Positions 1-8,416 of a stretch of 64,000 nt of DNA are shown piece after piece (within the stretch, counting starts at the first letter, position 1; each line of letters starts with the position of its first letter). The notes under the pieces are model-generated. The model was not told the DNA's origin. It ran no database searches and saw only the letters and a program-made list of their open reading frames with translations. Source of the stretch: Dipteris shenzhenensis (taxonomy: Eukaryota > Polypodiophyta > Polypodiopsida > Gleicheniales). The stretch lies in NCBI GenBank assembly GCA_047967505.1, contig CM106539.1, one strand, 5' to 3'. The position numbers and the translations under genes are program-made.

Positions 1-58
1 CAGTGTTTGCTCCACCTCCATTAGCATGTTAGGTCATCAGTAGCCCTAGCAGCAGAGC

Positions 59-759
59 CTACAGCAGCTTCAGCATCGGTAACCTAAACAGTAGATCTCA
101 GCAGCATCAACAGTAGATCTCAGCCACAGCAGCTCTCAGTCTACATCAGCAGCAAACGTAGTAGCCTCTCCAGCAGCAGACCCAATAGCCTCTACAGGAT
201 CCTACCTTCTAGGGGACAGATCAGCCATAGCAGCCTCAGCCTCGGCCATGGAGCTTCCTACCCTCAGCATAGCCCTTTAGTAAGACTGGGGCAAGCCCTC
301 CTCAATGAGGATTCACCACTATCGCACACCAACCTCTACACGTGTACAAGGTGATCTTGTCTTGCTCGTTACATCATATGTTGATGACCTTATCCTCTCT
401 AGAAATCATCAGAAAATGATGGGAGATACACAGGTCATGCTTGAGATGACAGATCTTAGGGTGCTTCATTACTTACTCGGCATGGGGATTCATTACCTTC
501 ATTACCTACAGCAGCATCAGCATTGGTAACTTAAACAGTAGATCTCAGCAGCATCAACAGTAGATCTCAGCCACAGCAGCTCTCAGTCTACATCAGCAGC
601 AGACGTAGTAACCTCTCCAGCAGCCGACCCAATAGCCTCTACAGGATCCTACCTTCTAGGGGACAGATCAGCCATACCAGCCTCAGCCTCGGCCATGGAT
701 AGCTTCCTACCCTCAGCATAGCCCTTTAGTAAGACTTGGACAAGCCCTCTTCAATGAGG
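59..759. repeat. Direct repeat pair of about 250 bp at the left edge
   Basis: Positions 59-308 and 506-759 are near-identical direct copies, rich in CAGCAG and CTCAG motifs. Both end in a TCAATGAGGATT-like string. The first copy runs into a copia RT scrap and the second into sequence that lies downstream of a minus-strand copia LTR start. The interval between them holds the RT scrap. The block may itself be part of a long, rearranged LTR, because it lies on the LTR side of the minus-strand polypurine tract at 950-961, but no matching LTR end is visible. Confidence 0.7.
305..500 (+). pseudogene. Copia reverse transcriptase fragment, copy 1
   Basis: The frame beginning at 305 reads through SYVDDLIL and then the LHYLLGMGI region. 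This is the YVDD catalytic box and the downstream block typical of Ty1/copia reverse transcriptase. Only about 60 residues of the family's roughly 250-residue RT domain are present, with no flanking gag, integrase or RNase H in frame. The first 87 bases (310-396) recur at 1204-1290. It is a dead fragment inside a rearranged repeat block. Confidence 0.7.
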
Positions 760-761
760 AT

Positions 762-961
762 TTGTGAGGGAAAGAGAGGAGTGGAACGATAGGAGAGAGA
801 GACACCAAGAGTGTGGGTGTGTAAAATATGTTGGGCCACACCACAAACTCAAAGGTTTTATTAGGATTAGGGATTCACCCTATGACTATCTTAAGACAGT
901 CATAGGGGTCATAACTTTTAAAGGGTGGCAATGTGCCTTTACCCCAACAACCTCCCACCTA
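762..961 (-). mobile_element. Copia 3' LTR start and polypurine tract, minus strand
   Basis: On the minus strand a purine-rich tract (plus 950-961) is followed by TGTTGGGGTAAAGG, starting at 949 and reading leftward. This is the usual order of polypurine tract then LTR in copia elements. The LTR continues at least to about 762, where the duplicated CAG-rich block begins, and its far end was not found. It fits the minus-strand pol terminus at 1049-1127. The start closely resembles the LTR at 21960 (TGTGGGGGTTAAAGG), so the families may be related. Confidence 0.55.
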
Positions 962-1048
962 AAGGCCAATGTGCCTAAAGGGGAGAAAAGAATAAAAATT
1001 ACAGCAATATACAGTTACTGTATACAAGACCATAAAATAAGAATGGTC

Positions 1049-1243
1049 TCATCCTAATCCCATGATGCGGCGACAATGTGCAAACCGCTCTGTAGGCAAG
1101 CTCTTAGTGATTCCCTGCATAGTCTGAATCTGTAAAACCATGCACCAATGCATCCTGCCTACCATAGCATATGCACAGTCTTTGGTACCCTTTACCCCAA
1201 CAGGATTCACCACTATCGCACACCAACCTCTACACGTGTACAA
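1049..1243 (-). pseudogene. Copia RNase H C-terminal fragment
   Basis: The minus-strand frame ends in TKSLPTERFAHCRRIMGLG and a stop at 1049. This closely resembles the C-terminus of Tnt1/Tork-like copia polyproteins and the end of the intact copia at 27627. Just upstream, in another frame, the DNA encodes a TDSDYAG-like piece of RNase H, which places two distant RNase H motifs about 20 bases apart. That indicates an internal deletion of most of the domain. The reading order (pol end, polypurine tract, LTR) is consistent with a single truncated minus-strand element. Confidence 0.6.
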
Positions 1244-1290
1244 GGTGATCTTGTCTTGCTCGTTACATCATATGTTGATGACCTTATCCT
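1203..1290 (+). pseudogene. Copia RT fragment, copy 2 (YVDD box)
   Basis: These 87 bases duplicate 310-396 almost exactly and encode the same SYVDDLIL core of copia reverse transcriptase. The copy stops at the YVDDLIL codons, where the chromovirus gag leader begins. It therefore marks a recombination or truncation boundary at about 1290. Confidence 0.65.
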
Positions 1291-1303
1291 CACCCAATAT
1301 TCC

Positions 1304-1694
1304 TCACGAGTTTGCTGTCCATCTTTGGAGAGACTTTTACCCCTCAGCTTCAGCATCTCCAGGGTACTCTCCACCTCCTTCAGCTCCCAGATATCCTCCT
1401 ACACGGGTTTTACCTTCCCCAAGACAGTATTTACACTCTGAAGGCACTCCTTCTCCTGGATATCCTCCGCTCCCGGCAGCAGCTCCTTATCCCTTCTCAG
1501 ATCCGTGGACTTTGCAACCTACCCCTGTACTCTCACGAGCAGTAACACCCACTTCGGCATCACCAGTGTTACCCCAAATGGGACCTCCTTTACCAGATTT
1601 CCACGGGTGGTTCCATCCTCCCTCACCTGCCCCCTCCAACATGAGCAATCTCAAGGAGCAGCCCGGATCTTCTTCCAGGAATGGTACAAACTAG
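1304..1694 (+). pseudogene. Proline-rich N-terminal gag region of the chromovirus
   Basis: The frame across this stretch is open and rich in proline and serine (SPGYSPPPSAPRYPP and similar). Many chromovirus gag proteins have such an N-terminal extension ahead of the capsid-like domain. It lies directly upstream of the recognisable gag at 1865 but is separated from it by stops and about 170 bases. Assignment rests on position and composition only, so it could also be unrelated flanking sequence. Confidence 0.35.
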
Positions 1695-1864
1695 AGTGCA
1701 GGTTAGTGCTCTTCTCACAGGGACCTTAGATATGTCGCAACGCTCGCGTGCAGCCTCTCCGGAGATAAGCGACTCAAGTCCCAAAAAAGACCCCTGAAGT
1801 CAACATACAAGGCGACGCATTACTTCAACTTCAAATTTCTCAACTTCAGGATAGCATCTCCGAC

Positions 1865-2829
1865 TTGGTCCAGAAAGTCCAACAACTCCAGGATTCTCGC
1901 AGTACCACACATACAGAGGATGACGTAACGCCACCGGACGACTATCTGGACTCATTCCCACCAGAGGTAGAAAACACTGAACTCCATGCCCTCTACCGCT
2001 TACTCCAAGCTTCCAAAACTAAAAGACTTTACATTAAACTTCCAGAAGCCTACACTAGTCAACGAAGTTGCCAAACAGTTGACCAATGGCTCGCAAAACT
2101 GTGCATGTACTTTGATACTGTCGACCTCACTGAAGGCAAAAAGATTGCCTTGGCAGCCTCCCTCCTCAAAGATACAGCTTTCCTATGGTGGCAACGACGC
2201 TTAAAGGATGGCAAAAGTGTGTTAACTTGGGAACGTTTTGAACACGTGCTCCATAAGCAGTTCATACCTGCCAATGCGGACTTCCAAGCACATTCAAAAC
2301 TCCGACAGTTGGAGCAAACGGGCTCTCTGTCTTCCTACATCTCTCAGTTCACCACATTGGTGCTGGAGATCGATGATTTAACTGATGATGATTGCCTCAT
2401 GCTTTCATCTCAGGCCTAAATCCCTCGTTACGCATTGATGTCCTCAAAGCAAACTTCACCACCACAGCTGGCGCTATTGCTTACGCAAAGCGCATTATCG
2501 ATTTCCAAAACACAAGGAAGCAGAGTTCTAATAGAACACAGAACTCTACTATGGCCAAGGGTGCTCGCCTTCAAGATAACCCCAAGTTCGAAAAAAGCTC
2601 GGGTAATCAAGGTCAACGACAGTCTCAAGATCCCCACAAGTCTCAGAAATCGTATGCTGGATCCCAATAGAAGCACTCCTCCAAGGATCGCGCCTCTTCC
2701 TCTTCACAAAGTCATGACCGTCATCACCAACATAAAGGTGCAGCCACTAACAAGAAGAATAATTCCAGCACAAAAGGACTTTGTACCATCTGTACGGGCG
2801 ACCATAGATGGTTCGATTGTCCCAAATGA
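1865..2829 (+). pseudogene. Chromovirus gag with zinc knuckle, frameshifted
   Basis: Residues from 1865 resemble the Retrotrans_gag family: a WLAKLCMYFD segment, then FLWWQRRL, then WERFEHVLHKQFIP. Gag forms the virus-like particle and packages element RNA. The frame shifts from frame 2 to frame 1 near 2395-2420 and continues to 2829, with a premature TAG at 2668. A knuckle of form C-x2-C-x3-H-x4-C (CTICTGDHRWFDC) lies near 2782-2820; the usual spacing is C-x2-C-x4-H-x4-C, so one residue appears lost. A TGA at 2827 separates it from the protease, which follows in the same frame. Confidence 0.8.
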
Positions 2830-2847
2830 CCAAAGCAAAATTCCAAT

Positions 2848-3483
2848 ATGGAACCTAGCACTTCCCAAATAGAAGATGCTACCCCAACACAAGACAAGAA
2901 AGGCAAAGCTGTTCGAATGGCAAATACCATCCACATGAACCTTGCCAGCAACCCCGAACCTTCCCTAGCCACTCAAGTACATTGCGTCCAAGGATCGATT
3001 CGTGGAACAACGGTCACTATCCTCATCGACAGTGACTGCTCTCATAACTTCCTAGCTAGTTCTATGATCGAAAAACTTCAGTTAACCACCAGTCCTAGTC
3101 CCATGGACTATCAAATTGAACTCACAAATGAAACTACCTTCTTGTGCAACACCAGAATCAAAAACTTGTCTTTTCGCATCCAACATTATACGGACAAGTT
3201 GAACTTCGACATCATGCCTCTTTCTCGGTATGATGTCATACTCGAACAACAGTGGCTCTACGACTATGATCCATCAATCAGTTTTTGCAGCCATACTATC
3301 CAGTTTGTCCACCAGAGAAAACTTATTGGGCTAACTCGTTCTAGGGACTCTCCTTCAACCCCAGTTACCTCTGCCCTACAAGTAAAGAAGTGGGTTCGTA
3401 AACGTCAAGTGAAAACTTCACTTCTGTTAGTTACGGCAATAAAGCAGACACCAACAAAGGATCCTCCTGAGTACCTCAACTAA
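2848..3483 (+). pseudogene. Chromovirus aspartic protease (retropepsin) region
   Basis: The frame contains ILIDSDCSHNF, corresponding to the retropepsin active-site loop that normally reads D-S/T-G-A. The catalytic Asp codon is at 3028-3030, but the glycine two residues later is replaced by Asp, so activity is doubtful. Further on, FDIMPLSRYDVILEQQWL matches the second conserved block (normally GMDWL or GxxWL) of plant gypsy proteases. The domain follows the gag knuckle in frame and ends at a TAA (3481) that interrupts pol; RT sequence resumes directly after it in the same frame. Confidence 0.75.
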
Positions 3484-3710
3484 CCTTTTTTCCAACCCTA
3501 CCTGGATATTTTTCCACAAGAATTACCAAAGAAGTTACCACCTCGACAACCAGTGGATCACCCAATCGAGCTTATTCCCGGCAGTAATCCACCGTCGAAA
3601 CCTCCTTATCAGGTTTCTTACACTCAAAATGAAGAAATCCAAAGACAGGTGACCGAACTACTCGACAAAGATCACATTCGGCCCAGTCGCAGCCCTTTTG
3701 GATCTCCTCT
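3484..3710 (+). pseudogene. N-terminal remnant of chromovirus reverse transcriptase
   Basis: After the TAA at 3481 the same frame reads PFFQPYLDIFPQELPKKLPP, then a HPIELIPGSNPPSKPPYQ block and ELLDKDHIRPSRSPFGSPL. These are the connection and first conserved RT blocks of gypsy pol. The match stops at about 3708, where sequence of the nested LTR element begins. The palm with its YxDD motif is absent from the window. When homology resumes at 5680 it is at the end of RT and the start of RNase H, so roughly 200 residues are missing. Confidence 0.8.
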
Positions 3711-3722
3711 AGGGCAGCAAGG

Positions 3723-4212
3723 TGTTGTGATCATCATACCTTCTAGAGCAGTCATTCACAAGCAGGTTGGAGCAGTGGAACAGGGACCTGTATGCTGCAA
3801 ACAAAGCTTGGCAGGGGCTGCCCACCTAGGCTGATTCACAGGCAGTAAGGTGGAGAAGAACACACTAAACGGAAAGTCTACAGACGCTCGAGGTGGAGCA
3901 CACGGACTCGAGTCTAGAGATAACCAACAGATTGGAGAAGGACCTTGTGGTTAGATAAGAGGAACACACCATTGGTGGGACTCTGGATCTATCTCTTTTG
4001 TATTGTGTCCATAGTTTTGGGCAGAAATATAATATTTTGGTGGCTTCTCTATCTAGCTGGTTCATTGTCTATTGATGAGTCTGCACATCTATTGAATGCA
4101 CATAAGTAAAGAAGTTTGTGATTCCACATCCACACCGCACACTGTGTGAGCTCCTGGGCATTACTATAAGTCTTCCGTTGCGTGTACCCTCTGTTGGGTA
4201 AATTTTCTAACA
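3723..4212 (+). repeat. 5' LTR of the nested element
   Basis: It starts TGTTGTGATC and ends CTAACA, immediately before the primer-binding site. It aligns along its whole length with 5191-5679. The end is well fixed by the primer site, but the start is uncertain by about 14 bases because homology with the second LTR extends upstream of the TG. Confidence 0.8.
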
Positions 4213-4225
4213 TGGTATCAGAGCC
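4213..4225 (+). promoter_or_regulatory. Primer-binding site (initiator tRNA-Met)
   Basis: TGGTATCAGAGCC directly follows the CA end of the 5' LTR. The string complements the 3' end of plant initiator tRNA-Met, the usual minus-strand primer of copia and many gypsy elements. It confirms the orientation and the LTR boundary. Confidence 0.9.
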
Positions 4226-4397
4226 CAAGTAGGAGGCTCACATGTGTGGGAGCCTCAAGGCAAGGACCTTGCTGAAGGACGACCCTGATTCAGAAGCTCT
4301 AGGGAATCGACTTCCACGACTAGAGGATTGTGCCCTTGCGAGAAGGAGGGTGACTTAGGTTCAGTCAGGTGCGTTTAAAGTTCGCAGTCCAGGTTAT

Positions 4398-4700
4398 TTG
4401 GAGATGTACTTTTGTTGCAGACCTTGCCAAAGGAAGGACGGGGTGAAACAGACCCTCAGAGCATGGTGCCTGGAAGACTCCAGGTTATTCACTCATTATG
4501 AGGGGGACGACTGGAAGATCGTGATGGCTGGATTGCTCGAGTTCGAAGGCGGGAACGTGACTGAAGGAGGTGGTGCCAGGAGGTGCTACCAAAGATGGAC
4601 CTGTGTACCAGGATGGTGTGCAGAAGCGGAACCGGACCTGGTGGAGCAGGAGCCACTGGATGAAAAGCCAGGAAATGATTTCGACATCGAAAAGTTCTAG
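4398..4700 (+). CDS. Unrecognised 100-residue ORF inside the nested element
   Basis: This ORF lies in the internal region of the nested LTR element. It is acidic toward its C-terminus and has several Cys and Trp residues (YFCCRPCQRKDG near its start), but no retroviral knuckle spacing or protease motif that I recognise. I cannot assign a function. It may be the decayed remnant of a gag leader or chance coding; the inverted relative at 7314-8077 does not extend far enough to test conservation. Confidence 0.2.
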   Translation: MEMYFCCRPCQRKDGVKQTLRAWCLEDSRLFTHYEGDDWKIVMAGLLEFEGGNVTEGGGARRCYQRWTCVPGWCAEAEPDLVEQEPLDEKPGNDFDIEKF

Positions 4701-5190
4701 ACGACTACGACCAGGGAGTTACTAGAGCATCTTCATCGACGTGTGGGCATTGGGCCTGGATGTGTCGGTGAGAGGGGGTGTTGGAAAGGTCACCTCCCCA
4801 TCTGTAAGCCCCCAAATGAGGAGTGCGTGGGGGAGGGAGACCTACGGCAGGATGTGCCCAAAGAGAGATTACCTGGATGTGTGGATCTGGGACAGATCTG
4901 GAGCATTCATGGTTGGTGGGTATCCCAAGGATAAAAGGTTGCATCAGGAGCAGCTCATGTGCACGAAGATGGCCGAGACACAGTGTCTTGGATCAGGCCT
5001 GGCATGAGGCACTCAGTGGACTGCAGCAGGACCCTATGAAAGGCGCGCTGACATCAGCAGTTCAAGAGCAGACAGGAGCAGCCAGGAGCCACTCCCTTGG
5101 GCCTCACACTGGGGGTGAAGGAGAGTTGAAGGTGAGCTGCAGACTGAGTTCCTAGAGGCTGGACCTTGGCTGTCTTCTAGGGCAGCAAGG

Positions 5191-5679
5191 TGTTGTGATC
5201 ATCATACCTTCTAGAGCAGTCATTCACAAGCAGGTTGGAGCAGTGGAACAGGGACCTGTGTGCTGCAGACAAAGCTTGGCAGGGGCTGCCCACCTAGGCT
5301 GATTCACAGGCAGTAAGGTGGAGAAGAACACACTAACGGAAAGTCTACAGACGCTCGAGGTGGAGCACGCGGACTCGAGTCTAGAGATAGCCAACAGATT
5401 GGAGAAGGACCTTGTGGTTAGATCAGAGGAACACACCATTGGTGGGACTCTCGATCTATCTCTTTTGTATTGTGTCCATAGTTTTGGACAGAAATATAAT
5501 ATTTTGATGGTTTCGCTATTTGGCTGGTTCATTGTCTATTGATGAGTCTGCACATCTATTGAATGCACATAAGTAAAGAAGTTTGTGATTCCACATCCAC
5601 ACCGCACACTATGTGAGCTCCTGGGCATTACTGTAAGTCTTCCGCTGCGTGTACCCTCTGTTGGGTATCTTTTCTAACA
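5191..5679 (+). repeat. 3' LTR of the nested element
   Basis: It starts TGTTGTGATC and ends CTAACA and aligns with 3723-4212. It is preceded by a partly purine-rich AGGGCAGCAAGG at 5179-5190 that could serve as polypurine tract. Chromovirus RNase H sequence resumes in frame immediately after it at 5680. Confidence 0.8.
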
Positions 5680-6858
5680 CTCAAGCAAGCACTCACTACC
5701 ACACCAGTTATGGCTATTGCTGACCCAAACCTTCCATTTGAGGTCATGACCGACGCTTCTGACAATGCTACAAGAGCAGTCTTGATACAAGAAGACAGAG
5801 TTATTGCTTTTGACAGCCATAAACATTTCGATACCCAAACCCGATACCCGGTTTATGATAAGGAGTTTCTTGCCATTGTACACGCTTATCGCTCTTGGAA
5901 ACATTATCTCATGGAGCCGACTCGGTGGTAAAGACAGACCATCACTCTCTAAAGTATATCTTTACTCAGCCAGTCATGAGCGCTCAACAAGCACGCTGGG
6001 TTGAGTTTCTGGCCAACTTTCACATGACCATTGAGTACATTCCAGGACTACGCTATGTAGTTGCAGATGCTCTTAGCAGGGTAACTCTAGCATCAGCTAT
6101 GGTAATCTCTACATTATCTGTGAATGTACCAAATTCATTCAAAGGGAAGTATCTAAATGATAAAGACTTCGGCACAGCAGTACAAGTTCTTTCCAAAGAT
6201 CAACCTTCGACTTCCGAACAGAAGATCTTCTCATCCTATTCTTATACGGACAACCTTCTGTATTATCAAGATCGCGTCTGTGTACCACATGACCATCGAG
6301 TGGCCCTAGCTGATCAACTGGTTCAAGAAATGCAAGACATTCTACTCCCAGTTAGGGATCATATGCGAAAAGTGCAAGAGCGGTATCAACGTTCCGCCAA
6401 CAAACGTAGACGTCACCTGGAATTTGAAACTGGTTACATGGTGCTATTATTTGTAGCCCCACATCGCTACAAGACGGTTAAGTTTGTGTTTCATAAGTTG
6501 CGACCGAGATACTATGGACCTTTCTGGATCGTCAAGAAACTTTCACCTTTAAGTTACAAATTGGAATTACCACCATCATGGGGTAAAATTCATCCAACAT
6601 TTCATATTTCTTGGCTAAAGAAGTACATTCCAGGCAATGAAGCAGTTCCTCCTGCAGGTGATTATGTCCCAGAAATCGAAGACGATTATGTTCTCCTTAT
6701 TCCTGGACCATTGACAGCGAGAGACTCGACATCGACTTATCATGGAATTCCTTGTTCTTTGGCGAGATTTAGACAACTCCGACGCTACTTGGCAATCTGA
6801 TGAAGACTTACAGCAGTACCCTGACATTTTACAGCAGTATTTTCAGAATTTACCGTGA
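5680..6858 (+). pseudogene. Chromovirus RNase H, integrase C-terminus and chromodomain
   Basis: From 5680, LKQALTTTPVMAIADPNLPF, FEVMTDASD and YPVYDKEFLAIVHA mark gypsy RNase H. A one-base loss near 5912-5915 shifts the frame, which continues with KTDHHSLKYIF and ADALSRV. After LADQLVQEMQD (about 6335) the integrase zinc finger and DDE core are missing. Sequence resumes at the C-terminal part: LRPRYYGPFWIV (GPY/F module) and IHPTFHISWLKKY. A second shift near 6735-6745 restores a chromodomain tail, FLVLWRD and SDATWQSDEDL, ending at a TGA at 6856. The chromodomain would target integration to modified histones; here it is nonfunctional. Confidence 0.85.
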
Positions 6859-6899
6859 TATTTTCTACACCAATTCATTATCTCCACCAGGGTCTTATT

Positions 6900-6914
6900 T
6901 TGAGTGGGAGGGGA
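6900..6914 (+). promoter_or_regulatory. Polypurine tract of the chromovirus
   Basis: TGAGTGGGAGGGGA runs directly into the LTR start TGTCACGATC. It is the expected plus-strand priming site and fixes the 3' LTR start. Confidence 0.8.
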
Positions 6915-7313
6915 TGTCACGATCTGTGACGTAATCCTTTCTCTATACCTTAGACTTATGGATGGTTTGATGAATGGACACTTGTGGAAGGGTATGCCCT
7001 TTCAACGGGACACTTCCTATGAGGCACAACCCTTCACAAGAGACATTCTATTGAAGCGACACTACCATTGTAATGTACCCTCTCATCAAGGGTCACACCC
7101 TTCACAAGGGGTACACACCTCTTCATGCACATACACTTTGGAGTACACACCTTTTCATGTGACTCTTCACTCTCTATATAAGAGAGGCCCAACTGTATGG
7201 ATGAGACACTACAGACACTCAAGCAATACAAATATTCCTTGTTCTCTGCTATTTCAGTCTCCTTTCTGTTCCTTAGCACATTGCTAAATATAGTAAATCT
7301 AGGATTTCTTACA
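6915..7313 (+). repeat. 3' LTR of the chromovirus
   Basis: This 399-bp LTR starts TGTCACGATC right after the polypurine tract and ends TTTCTTACA. A TATA box (TATATAAG, 7175-7182) would drive transcription. The central part has short imperfect repeats of a CACTTC/CCCTTCACAAG type. No matching 5' LTR is present in the window. Immediately downstream lies an inverted fragment of the nested-element family, so no target duplication can be judged. Confidence 0.8.
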
Positions 7314-8077
7314 GTGAAGGCTGCTCCAGATGATATGATCACAACACCTTGCTGCCCTAGAAGACAGCCAAGGTCCAGCCTCTAGGGAACTCAGTCTGCA
7401 GCACACCTTCCACTCTCCTTCACCCCCAGTGTGAGGCCCAAGGGATGATTTATGAGGCCCAAGGCCTCTCCTTTTATAGGGCACAAGGCCTGCCCCAAAA
7501 ACCGACCAGCAGCCTCAATCAGGCCGACCCAAACAGGCCGACCAGGCTGCTGCAAAACCGCCCTAGAAGGGCTCTCATAACCAGGGCCCCTGGCCCACAA
7601 AACTAGGGCTTTGGCCCTCACTTCAAGGGCTGATGCCCTCTTATATATGCAGGGTCCAGCCCCCTTCTGCCCTGCCATTTTCTAGGCATGGTAGCCTGGC
7701 TGGAACCAGCCCTACCAGCCCTATACCTGGCCGACCAGGCTGCTGATAACCCCCGCCATGTTGTGCCTCTGCCAGGCCCTTCTCCAGCGCCGTACGGATC
7801 CGTACACCCTGCTGATGTCATCGCACCCTTCATAGGGCTCTGCTGCAGGCCATACGCTTGCTCTGAAGTTCCATCTTGCCAGGTCATATCCAGGGCTTCA
7901 TGCCCCCCGCCATCTCTCCTGCACAAGGTCTCTTGTGCTGTCCACATGACAGCTCATGTGCTGCCCATGTGGCAGCCCCATTCTCTGCCCATGTGGCAAT
8001 CTATACATCCCTAGGTCCACCTCCCCCATGCTCTCCTCATATGGGGGCTTACAGATGGGGAGGTGACCATTCCAACA
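7314..8077 (-). mobile_element. Inverted fragment of the nested-element family (long internal form)
   Basis: Read on the minus strand from 8077, TGTTGGAATGGTCACC matches the sequence starting at 4778, and the end near 7320 matches 5100-5225, including the AGGGCAGCAAGG tract and about 40 bases of LTR start. Between these ends it carries roughly 250 bases more than the copy inside the chromovirus, with repeated CAGCAGCCTGGTCGG and GGCC-rich strings, so 4778-5190 looks like a deletion derivative. It has no flanking LTR pair. Its abrupt start with TGTTGG at 8077 could mean that the segment is itself an LTR of another family. Confidence 0.6.
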
Positions 8078-8084
8078 GGCACAA

Positions 8085-8416
8085 ACTTCGATTGGGGAGG
8101 ACTTATCTGGCACATGAACTGAAGGCAGGCTGCTCAGCAACCACAAAGCTGTTTGAATCCTTAGCACCAGAGCTGAGATGAATGCGCAAATCCTGAGGCC
8201 CTGTTGATGAACTAGCTTATGAGCTGTCTCGGCTCCCAAACCAACAGCCAGACGGCAATTCGTAAGGGAAAGATGGTGATGAAGGAGCAGAGGGGTAGCA
8301 AGTGGCAAGGAGGAACAATGCAAGCTGGAATTCAGATCTAGAAGGCGCTGGAGCAGTTGAGAATCAAGAGCTGGCTGCCAACGGAATAAAGGTGCCCCTT
8401 TTAATGCAGAATTCAT
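8085..8416 (-). CDS. Unrecognised minus-strand ORF starting at a true ATG (8416)
   Basis: From ATG at 8416 the frame stays open leftward into the inverted repeat at 8077 and beyond, about 110 residues of which lie outside it. The N-terminus is rich in Leu, Ser and His with few acidic residues, as in organelle-targeting peptides. I do not recognise a family. If real, it would be a first exon broken by the element at 8077. It could also be chance coding, since open frames of this length occur in GC-richer DNA. Confidence 0.22.

Larger units (their letters stand above)
3723..5679 (+). mobile_element. Nested LTR retrotransposon without recognisable pol (TRIM/LARD-like)
   Basis: Two direct LTRs of about 490 bp (3723-4212 and 5191-5679), each TG...CA, flank 978 bp of internal sequence that begins with a tRNA-Met primer site. 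No gag, RT, integrase or protease motif is visible inside, so it would need proteins supplied in trans. By eye the LTRs differ at about 17 positions plus one indel (roughly 3.5%). Oddly, about 14 bases upstream of the 5' LTR (CTAGGGCAGCAAGG) match the bases upstream of the 3' LTR, and no target-site duplication is seen. The true boundary may lie near 3709, or the insertion was rearranged. Confidence 0.8.
1291..7313 (+). mobile_element. Decayed Ty3/gypsy chromovirus, 5' truncated, with nested insertion
   Basis: In order this span carries a proline-rich leader, gag, zinc knuckle, retropepsin, the first residues of reverse transcriptase, a nested LTR element, RNase H, an integrase C-terminal module, a chromodomain, a polypurine tract and a 3' LTR. 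That is the gypsy order (RT-RNase H before integrase), and the chromodomain marks it as a chromovirus. No 5' LTR or primer site was found; the left boundary abuts a copia scrap. Most of RT and the integrase catalytic core are deleted, and several frameshifts and stops break the remainder. It cannot be autonomous. Confidence 0.85.
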
